Shown here: piece by piece, positions 11,517 through 20,756 of the stretch
How positions within the stretch are numbered: position 1 is the stretch's first letter
Layout: each line of letters opens with the position of its first letter
DNA from: Desulfuromonadales bacterium
GTDB lineage: Bacteria; Desulfobacterota; JAENJC01
Assembly: GCA_919902985.1 (NCBI GenBank)
Contig: CAKKSC010000017.1
Location: 1-64,000 of the forward strand
Length of the DNA: 64,000 nucleotides
Direction of reading: 5' to 3'
The notes under the pieces: generated by a model
Database searches by the model: none
What the model saw: the letters and a program-made list of their open reading frames with translations, nothing else
Told to the model about the DNA's origin: nothing
Position numbers and translations under genes: made by a program

Positions 11517-12353
11517 ATGCTCCTTAGATTTACCAAGAAGAACAAAGTCAATGTAACCTTCCTGTCCCTCCTGATCGTTTCCATCCTCCAGATGTCAATT
11601 GATGCAAAAAAAAGAGGTAAGTTGAGCATGCTCGATGAACTCCTTTTAGACTCAGCCTCAATTGCGCAGAGGGGCATAACGTCCTCTTATCAGGCAGCCC
11701 AGGATCTATGGTTCGGCTATATATACCTTATAGGCCTGAGAGAAGAGAATCGGCTGTTAAGGGATGAAACATCTGAACTCAGGGGTAGGATAAATGCCCT
11801 GAAAGAGGCCGGTCAGGAGAATCAGAGACTAAGAGATCTGCTGTCTTTTAAGGAAACCACCGGATACGGGACCACGACTGCAAGGGTAATAGGGGGCTCC
11901 CCTCTCAGTTCGTTTAACACTATAGTAATCGATAAGGGTAGCATTGACAATGTCAGAAAGGGTATGGCTGTAGTATCAAATGACGGCGTTATAGGGAAGA
12001 TACTCAGCTCATCCGCCAATACCTCCAAGGTCCTTTTGATAACAGACAGAAACAGTGATGTAGATGCCATAATACAGCGGAGCCGGGACAGTGGCGTAGC
12101 CGAAGGAGGGGATTCCGGCCTCATCCAACTCAAATTCCTTTCCAAAAACGCGGATGCCGTAGTGGGTGACATTGTGGTCACTTCTGGAATCGGCGGGGTT
12201 TTTAAAAAGGGCTGCATAATAGGCGCCATCTCAAGGGTTGACAAAAAAGCAGGGCTGATGTTTCAATATGTTGAGATAGAACCCTCAATAAACTTCTCAA
12301 AACTCGAAGAAGTTCTTGTAATAACCGACTCCCATGAGGAAAACGGGAGATAG
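11517..12353 (+). CDS. mreC: Rod-shape protein MreC
   Basis: Bitopic inner-membrane protein that links MreB filaments to the periplasmic PBP2-RodA synthase. At 278 residues it has a short N-terminus, one weak membrane segment (VTFLSLLIVSILQM), a coiled coil around residues 60-105 and a beta-rich periplasmic domain from about 115 on (VIDKGSIDNVRKGMAVVS). It starts nine bases after mreB. Confidence 0.93.
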   Translation: MLLRFTKKNKVNVTFLSLLIVSILQMSIDAKKRGKLSMLDELLLDSASIAQRGITSSYQAAQDLWFGYIYLIGLREENRLLRDETSELRGRINALKEAGQENQRLRDLLSFKETTGYGTTTARVIGGSPLSSFNTIVIDKGSIDNVRKGMAVVSNDGVIGKILSSSANTSKVLLITDRNSDVDAIIQRSRDSGVAEGGDSGLIQLKFLSKNADAVVGDIVVTSGIGGVFKKGCIIGAISRVDKKAGLMFQYVEIEPSINFSKLEEVLVITDSHEENGR

Positions 12354-12360
12354 GATAAAA

Positions 12361-12873
12361 ATGGTTCACCTTGTACTGCTGACCCTTTCCGCTTTGACCC
12401 TGATACTGGTGCAGGGAAGTTTGCCTGCCCTCCCTGTAACTCCAAATTTGATCCTCATAATAGTCACATATGTTGGTCAGTTTTATTCCCCCATAACAGG
12501 ACTGATCATATCCTTCATCCTGGGGTACTTTCTGGATGTTGCAACCGGCACCCTCCTGGGGTTGAACTCCTTTTCCATGGTTTCCCTGTGTTACCTCTCC
12601 TTCGTCCTCGGGAAGAGAATAGTTATGCAGAGGGCTCTTGCCCAGACCCTGACGGTATTTATTTTTTCTATCATATACAGCGGTATCGTCTATTCACTGT
12701 TTAGCTTCTTCAGCATGGATATATCGATCTATCCTTTCGTCAGGACGGCCGCTGGGAACAGTATAGTTACAGCATTATTTTCCCCAATACTCATAACAGC
12801 CATAAAGAAGATGGAACGGGTCCTCAGATTTGAAAATGAAAGGGACGAGGGCTCAAAGGACATAAAAGTATGA
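12361..12873 (+). CDS. mreD: Rod-shape protein MreD
   Basis: Small polytopic membrane protein of the elongasome, about 170 residues with five or six hydrophobic segments and a cytoplasmic charged tail. The track start at 12334 would overlap mreC; the ATG at 12361 lies just after the mreC stop with an AGGA site upstream and gives the usual hydrophobic start. Its stop overlaps the mrdA ATG (ATGA), implying coupled translation. Confidence 0.88.
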   Translation: MVHLVLLTLSALTLILVQGSLPALPVTPNLILIIVTYVGQFYSPITGLIISFILGYFLDVATGTLLGLNSFSMVSLCYLSFVLGKRIVMQRALAQTLTVFIFSIIYSGIVYSLFSFFSMDISIYPFVRTAAGNSIVTALFSPILITAIKKMERVLRFENERDEGSKDIKV

Positions 12874-14780
12874 ACATGGAAGTATATTCGAGGGAAGGGG
12901 TCGCTGGGGCGACTGCCCGCCTCTTCACCTTTTCTGCCATTGTGGTAGTCGGCACCATTATTTTACTTTCAAGACTCTGGTATCTCCAGATACTCAATGG
13001 TGACAATTACCGTCAGAAATCCGAAAACAACAGGGTAAGGATACGACCCGTACTGGCAGTCAGAGGGATGATCCTCGACAGGTTCGGAAAGGTCATGGTT
13101 GACAACCGACCCGCCTTTGATGTCTTTCTGCTTAGAGAGGATGCCGGGAACCTGAAGGAAGCAATAAATAACGTCAGCAGCGTCATTGGGACAAGACCCG
13201 AAGATGTTGAGACGATCCTCAGGAGGGAGTCTCCGATACGGCCTGTAAGGATAAAGAGGGACATAGACAGGGAGACCCTTGCAACACTTTTGACCAACAG
13301 GCTTGACCTTCCTGGGATCACCGTATCTATTGAACCCAAGAGGAGCTACCCATACGGCAACCTGGGCTCCCACCTCTTCGGCCACATAGGGGAGGTAACT
13401 GAAAAACAGCTCAGCGTCGGTTCCTATTCAGATTACAGGATGGGGTCCCTTATAGGTAAATCAGGGCTTGAGCTGAAGTATGAGACATACCTCAAGGGTG
13501 TAGACGGGGGGAAATATGTCGAAATAGATGCCTCAGGCAGGGAGTTGTCTATTTTAAAAGAGGTTGATTCCTATCCTGGGAACAATCTCGTCACCACTAT
13601 AGACCTGGAACTGCAAAAGGCAGCTGAGGAGGCATTTAAGGATAAGGCAGGGGCCGTAGTTGCCATGGACCCGCGTAACGGAGAGATCCTTGCAATGATC
13701 AGCAGCCCTGCCTTCAACCCGGATATGTTTTCAGGCCCCCTGGATTCAGAGGAATGGAACCTTCTTATAAACAACCCCTTAAAACCCCTTCAAAACAGGG
13801 CAATACAAGGTCAATACCCGCCAGGCTCCACATTCAAGACGATAGTCGCAGCTGCAGCCCTCGAGGAGGGCGTGATAACGAAGGATACATCATTTCAGTG
13901 CAACGGCTCATATCGGTTCGGAAACAGGAATTACAGGTGCTGGAAAAGCGACGGTCACGGGAGTGTCAGCCTTCACCGGGCCATAGTCGAGTCATGCGAT
14001 ACCTACTTTTATCAGGTCGGGCTGAAGCTCGGGATTGACAAGATAGCTGAGTATTCCCGGAAGTTCGGCCTCGGCCAGCTCACAGGGATAGAGCTCTCTG
14101 ATGAGAAGACAGGGGTCGTACCTGACAGGGCGTGGAAAGAGAAGCGCTTCGGTACCCCCTGGTTCGAGGGTGAGACACTCTCCTGTGCCATAGGACAGGG
14201 TTTCAACCTTGTCACGCCCATTCAGCTCCTAACGGCCTATGCGGCCCTTACCAACGGCGGAGATGTTTATCAGCCGCACCTCGCAAAGGCATTAGTAGGG
14301 CCCGACGGCAAGGTCTTGAGGACCTTGCTGCCCGAGGCCAGAAAAAAGCTCATGCTTTCGCCGGAGACTGTAGGGCTTCTAAAAGCCGGACTGCAAGGTG
14401 TAGTTAACGAGCCTGGAGGGACTGCACGGTCTGCCAGACTTGACGATATTAAGGTCGGCGGAAAGACAGGCACCACACAGGTGGTGGCAATGAGGGCAGA
14501 CCAAAGGGTTAAGGGCGAGGACCTTACCTACTGGTTCAGGGACCATGCCTGGTTTGCATCATTTGCACCCGTAGAAGACCCCAGGATTGCACTGGTGGTC
14601 TTTATCGAGCACAGTGGTTACAGCGGAGGCCACGCAGCAGCCCCGGTTGCCGGAAAGATCCTCAAGAGTTTCTTTGACCTTGAAAAACAGAGAAAAGATG
14701 GAGTCCAGGCAGAGGGTAAACCTGCACCCTTACCCGCACCAGTACCTCTATCTGATACACCTGTCCATGAGGCATTATGA
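12870..14780 (+). CDS. mrdA: Penicillin-binding protein 2 (elongation transpeptidase)
   Basis: Class B PBP that cross-links peptidoglycan during side-wall growth. After one N-terminal membrane span (LFTFSAIVVVGTIILL) comes the dimerisation/pedestal region, then the transpeptidase. The catalytic serine is in GSTFKTI near residue 320, SCDTYFY serves as the second motif near residue 375, and GGKTGTTQ is the third near residue 530. The length of 636 residues is normal. The tail after residue 610 is Pro-rich. It overlaps mreD and rodA by four bases each. Confidence 0.96.
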   Translation: MNMEVYSREGVAGATARLFTFSAIVVVGTIILLSRLWYLQILNGDNYRQKSENNRVRIRPVLAVRGMILDRFGKVMVDNRPAFDVFLLREDAGNLKEAINNVSSVIGTRPEDVETILRRESPIRPVRIKRDIDRETLATLLTNRLDLPGITVSIEPKRSYPYGNLGSHLFGHIGEVTEKQLSVGSYSDYRMGSLIGKSGLELKYETYLKGVDGGKYVEIDASGRELSILKEVDSYPGNNLVTTIDLELQKAAEEAFKDKAGAVVAMDPRNGEILAMISSPAFNPDMFSGPLDSEEWNLLINNPLKPLQNRAIQGQYPPGSTFKTIVAAAALEEGVITKDTSFQCNGSYRFGNRNYRCWKSDGHGSVSLHRAIVESCDTYFYQVGLKLGIDKIAEYSRKFGLGQLTGIELSDEKTGVVPDRAWKEKRFGTPWFEGETLSCAIGQGFNLVTPIQLLTAYAALTNGGDVYQPHLAKALVGPDGKVLRTLLPEARKKLMLSPETVGLLKAGLQGVVNEPGGTARSARLDDIKVGGKTGTTQVVAMRADQRVKGEDLTYWFRDHAWFASFAPVEDPRIALVVFIEHSGYSGGHAAAPVAGKILKSFFDLEKQRKDGVQAEGKPAPLPAPVPLSDTPVHEAL

Positions 14781-15871
14781 TAGACCGGCGACTTATAAGC
14801 AACTTCGACTGGGCCTTACTTGGCATCACGCTCTTTTTCTCAATCCTTGGGATAATTAATCTCTATAGCGCTTCCTACAGTTTCAGTGGCGGAAGGACTC
14901 CGGTCTACATAAAACAGATCTACTACATCCTCATGGGACTGATAGGAGTAGTGATCATACTGCAGATAGATTATAAAAACCTTGAGAGGTATGCCTACTG
15001 GATCTATGCCTTCTCCGTACTTCTTCTCGTTGCGGTGCTGCTGGTCGGGAAAACCGGCGGAGGGGCGAGACGCTGGATCGGGATAATGGGGGTCACCTAT
15101 CAGCCGTCGGAGCTGATGAAGCTGACCCTGATCCTCGCATTGGCCAAATATTTCTACAACAGGAACAAGGTCGGTGGATATTACCTCCGTGACCTGATCG
15201 TGCCCTTCATGATTGTAGGCATCCCATCACTCCTGATAATGAAACAGCCTGACCTCGGTACAGCCCTTATCCTACTGTCCATATTCGGTTCCATAATACT
15301 GTTTGTGGGGGTGAGACTTCCATCCCTTCTGATCGCCGGCTCTTCACTTTTAGCAGGAGTACCCATACTCTGGCACTTTATGAAGGACTACCAGAGGATG
15401 AGACTAATGACATTCCTAAATCCCGAAGCAGATCCGCTGGGTTCGGGTTATCACATCATCCAGTCAAAGATTGCCGTAGGATCAGGAAAGATATTCGGCA
15501 GGGGTCTAATGTCAGGAACGCAGAGCCAGCTACAGTTTCTGCCTGAGCATCATACAGACTTCATTTTTTCTGTTCTGGCTGAGGAGTGGGGTTTCATTGG
15601 TTCCATGATCGTCATAATGGGATTCCTGTTCCTCATTCTATGGGGAATAAGTATAGCAAAGGAGTGTAAGGACAGGTTTGGGACCATCCTCTCCTTCGGG
15701 GTGATTGCCATGATCTCATGGCATTTCCTTATAAACATAGGGATGGTAGTAGGTTTGATGCCGGTTGTAGGAGTTCCACTCCCATTCTTCAGCTATGGAG
15801 GTTCTTTCATCATGACAATCCTGATTGGGATAGGATTGCTCTTGAATATAAGGATGAGGAGATTTATGTAG
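14777..15871 (+). CDS. rodA: Peptidoglycan polymerase RodA
   Basis: SEDS-family glycosyltransferase that polymerises lipid II together with PBP2. It has about ten membrane segments in 364 residues. The signature GRGLMSGTQSQLQFLPEHHTDFIFS near residue 240 and the late VGLMPVVGVPLPFFSYGGS are intact. It ends the operon; the 79 bp after it hold short repeats of the type GCAGGGTATAGCA rather than a clear terminator, followed by the convergent trxA. Confidence 0.97.
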   Translation: MIDRRLISNFDWALLGITLFFSILGIINLYSASYSFSGGRTPVYIKQIYYILMGLIGVVIILQIDYKNLERYAYWIYAFSVLLLVAVLLVGKTGGGARRWIGIMGVTYQPSELMKLTLILALAKYFYNRNKVGGYYLRDLIVPFMIVGIPSLLIMKQPDLGTALILLSIFGSIILFVGVRLPSLLIAGSSLLAGVPILWHFMKDYQRMRLMTFLNPEADPLGSGYHIIQSKIAVGSGKIFGRGLMSGTQSQLQFLPEHHTDFIFSVLAEEWGFIGSMIVIMGFLFLILWGISIAKECKDRFGTILSFGVIAMISWHFLINIGMVVGLMPVVGVPLPFFSYGGSFIMTILIGIGLLLNIRMRRFM

Positions 15872-15950
15872 AACAGGGTATAGCATGTAGGGAGCAGGGT
15901 ATAGCAAAATTTGCAACCACACCCTACCCCATATCCTCATACCCTATGTT

Positions 15951-16280
15951 TTATAATGCCTTCTTAAGCATATCCGCCAACTGGACCTTTGGGACGGCTC
16001 CCACCTTCTGATCCAGCACCTTCCCGTCCTTAAAGAGTATAAGGGTAGGTATACCCCTCACTCCGAACTTGCTCGGGGTCATGGGATTTTCGTCCACATT
16101 CATCTTTGCGACCTTTATTTTCCCCTCATACTCTGCAGCAAGCTCATCCACTATAGGGGCAATGGCCTTGCACGGAGCACACCAGGATGCCCAAAAGTCT
16201 ATAAGAGTTGGCTTGCCGGCCTTTAAAACCTCTGCCTCAAACGAACCATCCGTCACATTAACTATCTTTTCAGAAGCCAT
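15951..16280 (-). CDS. trxA: Thioredoxin
   Basis: 109-residue thiol-disulfide oxidoreductase with the active site WCAPC in FWASWCAPCKAIAP near residue 32 and the cis-proline in GIPTLILF near residue 77. It has no signal peptide, so it works in the cytoplasm. AAGGAGG lies six bases before the ATG. It converges with rodA. Confidence 0.97.
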   Translation of the reverse strand: MASEKIVNVTDGSFEAEVLKAGKPTLIDFWASWCAPCKAIAPIVDELAAEYEGKIKVAKMNVDENPMTPSKFGVRGIPTLILFKDGKVLDQKVGAVPKVQLADMLKKAL

Positions 16281-16404
16281 ATAACCTCCTTGTTTTAAGT
16301 CGTCTAATTTTCAGATTAACCGGCAAGTTGCGATAGGGAAAACTTAATACAGTTTTGGCAAAAAGGCAAGTTCAAATTATCCCATGCCCATTCCTTTATA
16401 GATT

Positions 16405-16481
16405 TGGTGCGTCTGGCAGGATTCGAACCTGCGGCCAATGGTTTCGAAGACCATTGCTCTATCCAGCTGAGCTACAGACGC
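16405..16481 (-). tRNA. tRNA-Arg (anticodon TCG)
   Basis: The minus strand folds into a complete cloverleaf: acceptor GCGTCTG/CAGACGC, D arm GCTC/GAGC, anticodon loop CTTCGAA giving anticodon TCG, and T arm with GGTTCGAATCC. The CCA end is encoded. It reads CGN arginine codons. Confidence 0.96.
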
Positions 16482-16499
16482 ATTATTTGATTGCTTAAA

Positions 16500-18029
16500 C
16501 TATACCACTCCCCTGTCCAGGCTCCTGTACTGGATCGCCTCTGCCACATGCCTTGCCTCTATATCCTCGCACTTATCTAAATCAGCTATGGTCCTTGCTA
16601 CCTTAAGTATTCTTGTAAATGCCCTGGCTGATAAGCCAAGTCTGTCTACCGCGCTCTCTAAAAGCCTGTCAGCATCTTCCCTGATAACGCAGTACTTCTT
16701 GATGTGCCTTGAAGACATCTGTGAGTTGCAGTGGATCCCCTTCCCGGTAAACCTTTCTCTCTGGATATCCCTGGCTGAGTTGACCCTTTTTCTTATCTCC
16801 TCCGAGCTCTCCCCTGCCCTCGCTGCAGAAAGCTCCTTGTACCTGACTGCAGGCACCTCTATATGTATGTCTATCCTGTCCAGCAAAGGACCTGAGACGC
16901 GCGCCCTGTACTTATGTACCTCATTTGGAGTGCATGAACATGGTTTCTGCTGGTCCCCGAAGTTTCCACACTTGCAGGGGTTCATTGCTGTAACCAGCAT
17001 AAACCTTGCAGGATATGTAAGAGATACTACTGCCCTGGATATGGTCACTACGCCGTCCTCCAGCGGCTGCCTCAAAACCTCCAGGACGTTCCTCTTGAAC
17101 TCAGGGAGCTCGTCCAGGAAGAGGACGCCGTTATGGGCAAGGCTGACCTCTCCTGGTTTTGGGATAGTCCCGCCTCCAATTAGTCCGGCGTCAGAAATCG
17201 TATGGTGCGGAGCGCGAAAGGGCCTTGTGGCAATAAGGGATGCGCTTGAGTGAAGAAGCCCCATTATGCTGTGTATCTTTGTTGTTTCCATGGCTTCATC
17301 CATATTCATGTCTGGAAGGATTGTCGGAATCCTCCTGGAAAGCATGGTCTTTCCCGACCCAGGAGGGCCTACCATCAAAATGTTATGGCCTCCGGCCGCA
17401 GCTATCTCCAGCGCCCTCTTCACGTGCTCCTGGCCCTTTACGTCCGTAAAGTCTTCCTGATACTGGGAGTATGTCTTGAAAACTCCTTCCATATCTATCT
17501 CAACCGCCCTTATCTCCTCTTCACCATTCAAAAAACTTACCACTTGAGGCAACGTATCCACTGGAATAACCTCTATCCCTGGGACAATAGCGGCCTCCTT
17601 TGAATTTTCAGATGGGATGATGAGCCCTTTCAGCCCTGACCTCTTAACGCCAATGGCTGTTGGAAGCGCGCCTCTGATTGGCCTGACCCTGCTGTCAAGG
17701 GAAAGCTCTCCAAGTATAGCGTAGTCCGAAAGCCTGTCTTTCTTGACAACCCCAATTGCAGATAGGATCCCGATGGCTATCGGCAGGTCATAAGATGAAC
17801 CCTCCTTCTTTATATCCGCTGGGGCAAGATTTACAGTGATCCTCCTCTCAGGAAAGGAGTAACCTCCGTTCTTTATGGCAGACTTGACCCGGTCCTTGCT
17901 TTCCTTTACAGCGCCGTCAGGAAGCCCCACTGTGGAAAAGGCAGGGAGACCGGGAGAAATGTCAACCTCCACACCTACCAGATAGGCATCAATACCGAGA
18001 ACAGCACTTGATAAGACCTTAGAGATCAT
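16500..18029 (-). CDS. comM: YifB/ComM family Mg-chelatase-like AAA ATPase
   Basis: 509-residue AAA+ protein. An N-terminal ribosomal-S5-fold/LonC-like domain covers residues 1-165 (LPAFSTVGLPDGAVKESKDR). The Mg-chelatase-type ATPase follows, with Walker A GPPGSGKT near residue 220 and LFLDELPEF as Walker B near residue 300. A cysteine pair region (NPCKCGNFGDQQKPCSC) lies near residue 350. In Haemophilus and Vibrio, ComM is a branch-migration helicase that helps integrate transforming DNA. It follows nothing obvious in an operon; the tRNA lies downstream. Confidence 0.92.
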   Translation of the reverse strand: MISKVLSSAVLGIDAYLVGVEVDISPGLPAFSTVGLPDGAVKESKDRVKSAIKNGGYSFPERRITVNLAPADIKKEGSSYDLPIAIGILSAIGVVKKDRLSDYAILGELSLDSRVRPIRGALPTAIGVKRSGLKGLIIPSENSKEAAIVPGIEVIPVDTLPQVVSFLNGEEEIRAVEIDMEGVFKTYSQYQEDFTDVKGQEHVKRALEIAAAGGHNILMVGPPGSGKTMLSRRIPTILPDMNMDEAMETTKIHSIMGLLHSSASLIATRPFRAPHHTISDAGLIGGGTIPKPGEVSLAHNGVLFLDELPEFKRNVLEVLRQPLEDGVVTISRAVVSLTYPARFMLVTAMNPCKCGNFGDQQKPCSCTPNEVHKYRARVSGPLLDRIDIHIEVPAVRYKELSAARAGESSEEIRKRVNSARDIQRERFTGKGIHCNSQMSSRHIKKYCVIREDADRLLESAVDRLGLSARAFTRILKVARTIADLDKCEDIEARHVAEAIQYRSLDRGVV

Positions 18030-18104
18030 ATCTCCTCCTACTTATCGGTTAATATAGCCACGAATCTATCATGATTTATTACAATAAAAAAGTATTTTAA
18101 ATCT

Positions 18105-18133
18105 TTGACTCAATCTCGCTCTTTTGATAAACT
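18105..18133 (+). promoter_or_regulatory. Sigma-70 promoter of moxR
   Basis: TTGACT, 17 bp, TAAACT. The -10 ends eight bases before the ATG at 18141, so transcription would begin at or next to the start codon. This argues against the longer ORF that starts at TTG 18105. Confidence 0.6.
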
Positions 18134-18140
18134 CTCGGAG

Positions 18141-19073
18141 ATGAATAATAATACCCAAAAAATAAGGGCGCTTGAAGCAAATATCGGCACAGTTATAAAG
18201 GGCAAACCGGAGGTAATTAGGATGGCTGTTATAGCCCTCCTTGCCAGGGGACACTTGCTTATAGAGGATGTGCCCGGGGTCGGAAAAACGACCCTTGCCC
18301 ATGCCCTTGCAAAGTCTCTTGGATGCGCCTTTCAGAGGATCCAGTTTACCAGTGATCTCCTTCCTTCCGACATAATAGGGGTCTCTATATACAACCAGAC
18401 AAGCCACGAGTTTGAGTTTAAGCAGGGCCCTATATTCTCCAACATAATCCTGGCAGACGAGATAAACAGGACCACGCCCAAGACGCAAAGCTGCCTCCTG
18501 GAGGCAATGAACGATTTTCAGGTATCCGTAGAAAACAGGACCTACCTTTTACCCCTGCCTTTTATGGTCCTTGCCACACAGAATCCACTTGAGTATCACG
18601 GGACCTTTCCATTACCCGAGTCACAGCTCGACAGGTTTATGATGAGGATTAAGATAGGTTACCCCTCCGAGACCCATGAAATAGAGATCCTGACATCAGC
18701 GGGAGGTAACAGGGTAGAAGACCTTTTACCAGTGGTTTCATCGGACGAGGTGCTTGAGTTGCAAGCCTTTTCCGAAAAAGTCCGCATGGACCGCTCCTTG
18801 GTTGATTACATATTAAAGATCGTCAGCGCTACCCGAACCTCTGAGCTCCTTGCTCTTGGGGTAAGTACTCGAGGGGCGATACACCTTTACAGGGCATCAC
18901 AGGGCAAGGCGATGGCAGACGGGAGGGACTACTGCATCCCTGATGACATCAAAGAGATGGTATTTCCTATCCTTTCTCACAGAGTAATGTTAAGCTCCAG
19001 ACTGGAGTCCAACAGAGAGGACGCAGAAGAAGTCATAAATGACATTGTGGAAAGGGTCGCGGTACCCCTATAG
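18141..19073 (+). CDS. moxR: MoxR-family AAA+ ATPase
   Basis: About 310 residues. Walker A is GVGKTTL in DVPGVGKTTLAHALAKSLG, the Walker B region is ILADEINRTTPKTQSCLLEAMND, and the sensor region is LATQNPLEYHGTFPLPESQLDRF, all diagnostic of MoxR. MoxR proteins act as chaperones that help metal insertion or assembly of partner complexes, often with a DUF58/VWA partner; none is encoded here. The ATG at 18141 is preferred over the TTG at 18105 because a promoter overlaps that stretch. The GGAG next to the ATG is too close to be a normal ribosome site. Confidence 0.88.
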   Translation: MNNNTQKIRALEANIGTVIKGKPEVIRMAVIALLARGHLLIEDVPGVGKTTLAHALAKSLGCAFQRIQFTSDLLPSDIIGVSIYNQTSHEFEFKQGPIFSNIILADEINRTTPKTQSCLLEAMNDFQVSVENRTYLLPLPFMVLATQNPLEYHGTFPLPESQLDRFMMRIKIGYPSETHEIEILTSAGGNRVEDLLPVVSSDEVLELQAFSEKVRMDRSLVDYILKIVSATRTSELLALGVSTRGAIHLYRASQGKAMADGRDYCIPDDIKEMVFPILSHRVMLSSRLESNREDAEEVINDIVERVAVPL

Positions 19074-19095
19074 CAGGCTGTGCAATAAATAGTCC

Positions 19096-19125
19096 TTGCA
19101 AACAGCCACTCCTTTCTGCTATAGT
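19096..19125 (+). promoter_or_regulatory. Likely dnaA promoter
   Basis: TTGCAA, 18 bp, TATAGT, about 95 bp upstream of the dnaA ATG. The two DnaA boxes lie between this promoter and the gene, which is the usual arrangement for autoregulation. Confidence 0.45.
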
Positions 19126-19176
19126 TACAAGTCGTTAATTATATGCTATCTATTTAATATTGTTCACTTTTTTAAG

Positions 19177-19208
19177 TTATCCACACGTGTTTACAACTTT
19201 GTGTATAA
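19177..19208. promoter_or_regulatory. Two DnaA boxes upstream of dnaA
   Basis: TTATCCACA, the perfect consensus box, is at 19177-19185 on plus. TGTGTATAA at 19200-19208 is TTATACACA on minus and also fits TTWTNCACA. The pair sits in the dnaA leader and could serve autoregulation or be part of the origin. Confidence 0.75.
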
Positions 19209-19221
19209 CTATGGCTGGGTT

Positions 19222-20562
19222 ATGGATCATATTTGGGAAAAGAGCCTCTCTCTGATAAAGGGAAAGGTAAATAATCACAATTTTGACACTTGGATCAAAC
19301 CTTTAAAGCTCATTTCAATTGATGAGAAAGGAGTTGAGATAGAAGTCCCTAATAAGTTCTTTCAGGACTGGTTATACGACAACTATAGCGGTCTTATATC
19401 TGACACCCTGAAAGAAGTAAGTAAAAAAGATTTATCTGTAACCTTTAAAGTGAAGAAGGAAAGTGGAAGATATATAAGAACCAGTATGACTGAACAGACC
19501 GGGAAAGAGGATGAAAAGAAGGTTGTTCAACAGGAAGTTCTAAAGAGTGCAAACTTCTTAGATAATAAGTACACCTTTGAAAGTTTCGTGGCAGGATCTT
19601 CAAATCAGTTTGCAAGGGCCGCTTCTCTGGCTGTAGGCAACGGTCCTGGAAAAACTTACAACCCCCTTTTCATATACGGCGGAGTTGGACTTGGTAAGAC
19701 CCATCTTCTTTGCGCAATTGGGCATCATGTACTTTCAAAAAAAAGTAGGGCAAAGGTTATATATGTCTCTTCAGAAAGGTTCACGGATGAGTTTGTAACA
19801 GCAATGAGGTTTAATAAGGCTGATGAATTTAAGGCCAAATACAGGGTTGCGGATGTCCTTCTTATAGATGACATACAGTTTATAGCAGGTAAAGAAAGGA
19901 CTCAGGAGGAGTTTTTTCATATATTTAATACACTATTTGAGTCCCATAAGCAGATAGTAATGACTAGTGACAGCTTCCCGAAAGACATACAAAAACTGGA
20001 TGAAAGATTAAGATCGCGTTTTGAGTGGGGATTAACAGTGGATATTCAGCCACCCGATCTTGAGTTGAGAGTGGCTATCCTGAAAAACAAGGCGGAATTA
20101 AACGCCTTTAAAATCCCTAACGATGTAGCATTTTTTATAGCCACTCATTTTAAGTCGAACATAAGAGAATTAGAAGGCGCCCTTACAAATATTCTTGCAT
20201 TTTCATCTCTTACCGGCCAGGAGATATCTATCGATATGGTAAAGGGTGTATTAAAGATTAGTGCGGAAAACAAGATACTTACTATAGATGACATACAAAA
20301 GGCTGTAGCCGGGTTTTATAACATTAAGGTATCTGACCTGAAATCTCAGAGAAAATTAAAGACTATAGCTATACCAAGACAAGTAGCCATGTATCTGTGC
20401 AGGACATTAACAAAAGGATCATTCCCTCAAATAGGAAGGGATTTTGGCAACAAAGACCACTCCACTGTGATGTACGCAGTAAAAAAGATGGAGAAGGAGA
20501 TCCTTACTAATCATACAATTAAGAACGCTGTTGATTCTTTGTCTATAAAGCTGGGAAATTAA
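19222..20562 (+). CDS. dnaA: Chromosomal replication initiator DnaA
   Basis: Initiator ATPase that opens oriC. From ATG 19222 it has 446 residues, the usual length; the track's start at 19096 adds an unlikely hydrophobic leader. Domain I starts with IWEKSLSLIKGKV. The AAA+ core has Walker A GGVGLGKTHL near residue 155 and Walker B LLIDDIQFIAGKERTQEEFF near residue 220. Domain IV has the box-binding signature FGNKDHSTVMYAVKKME near residue 410. No strong ribosome site is visible, which is common for dnaA. Confidence 0.97.
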   Translation: MDHIWEKSLSLIKGKVNNHNFDTWIKPLKLISIDEKGVEIEVPNKFFQDWLYDNYSGLISDTLKEVSKKDLSVTFKVKKESGRYIRTSMTEQTGKEDEKKVVQQEVLKSANFLDNKYTFESFVAGSSNQFARAASLAVGNGPGKTYNPLFIYGGVGLGKTHLLCAIGHHVLSKKSRAKVIYVSSERFTDEFVTAMRFNKADEFKAKYRVADVLLIDDIQFIAGKERTQEEFFHIFNTLFESHKQIVMTSDSFPKDIQKLDERLRSRFEWGLTVDIQPPDLELRVAILKNKAELNAFKIPNDVAFFIATHFKSNIRELEGALTNILAFSSLTGQEISIDMVKGVLKISAENKILTIDDIQKAVAGFYNIKVSDLKSQRKLKTIAIPRQVAMYLCRTLTKGSFPQIGRDFGNKDHSTVMYAVKKMEKEILTNHTIKNAVDSLSIKLGN

Positions 20563-20756
20563 TGTTGATGAATAATTATATTTAAGTCAATATCTATTCA
20601 TCAACATTATTTATAATGTTATCAACAGTTAGTGATATATAAAATATAACATTGAAGTAATAATATTATTAGATAGTTAATCCTGTTATAAACATTTTCA
20701 CAGTCTTTATTATAAGTCTTTTATAAATATATCTTTATATATAAGGAGTAATAAGT
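20561..20756. other. Candidate replication origin between dnaA and dnaN
   Basis: A strongly AT-rich 194-bp gap. It opens with a perfect 14-bp inverted repeat (AATGTTGATGAATA at 20561-20574, mirrored at 20595-20608). It then holds three one-mismatch DnaA boxes: TTATCAACA at 20619, TTATAAACA at 20686 and ATTTTCACA at 20694. The last 50 bp are almost pure A/T and would suit an unwinding element. Gene direction largely diverges from this area. An AAGGAG site for dnaN closes the gap. The assignment is inferred. Confidence 0.55.

Noticed and set aside
18105-18140. TTG start for moxR at 18105
   Set aside because: This stretch is the -35 to -10 region of a good promoter.
19096-19221. 42-residue N-terminal extension of DnaA
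   Set aside because: It would overlap the promoter and DnaA boxes, and the family N-terminus begins at 19222.
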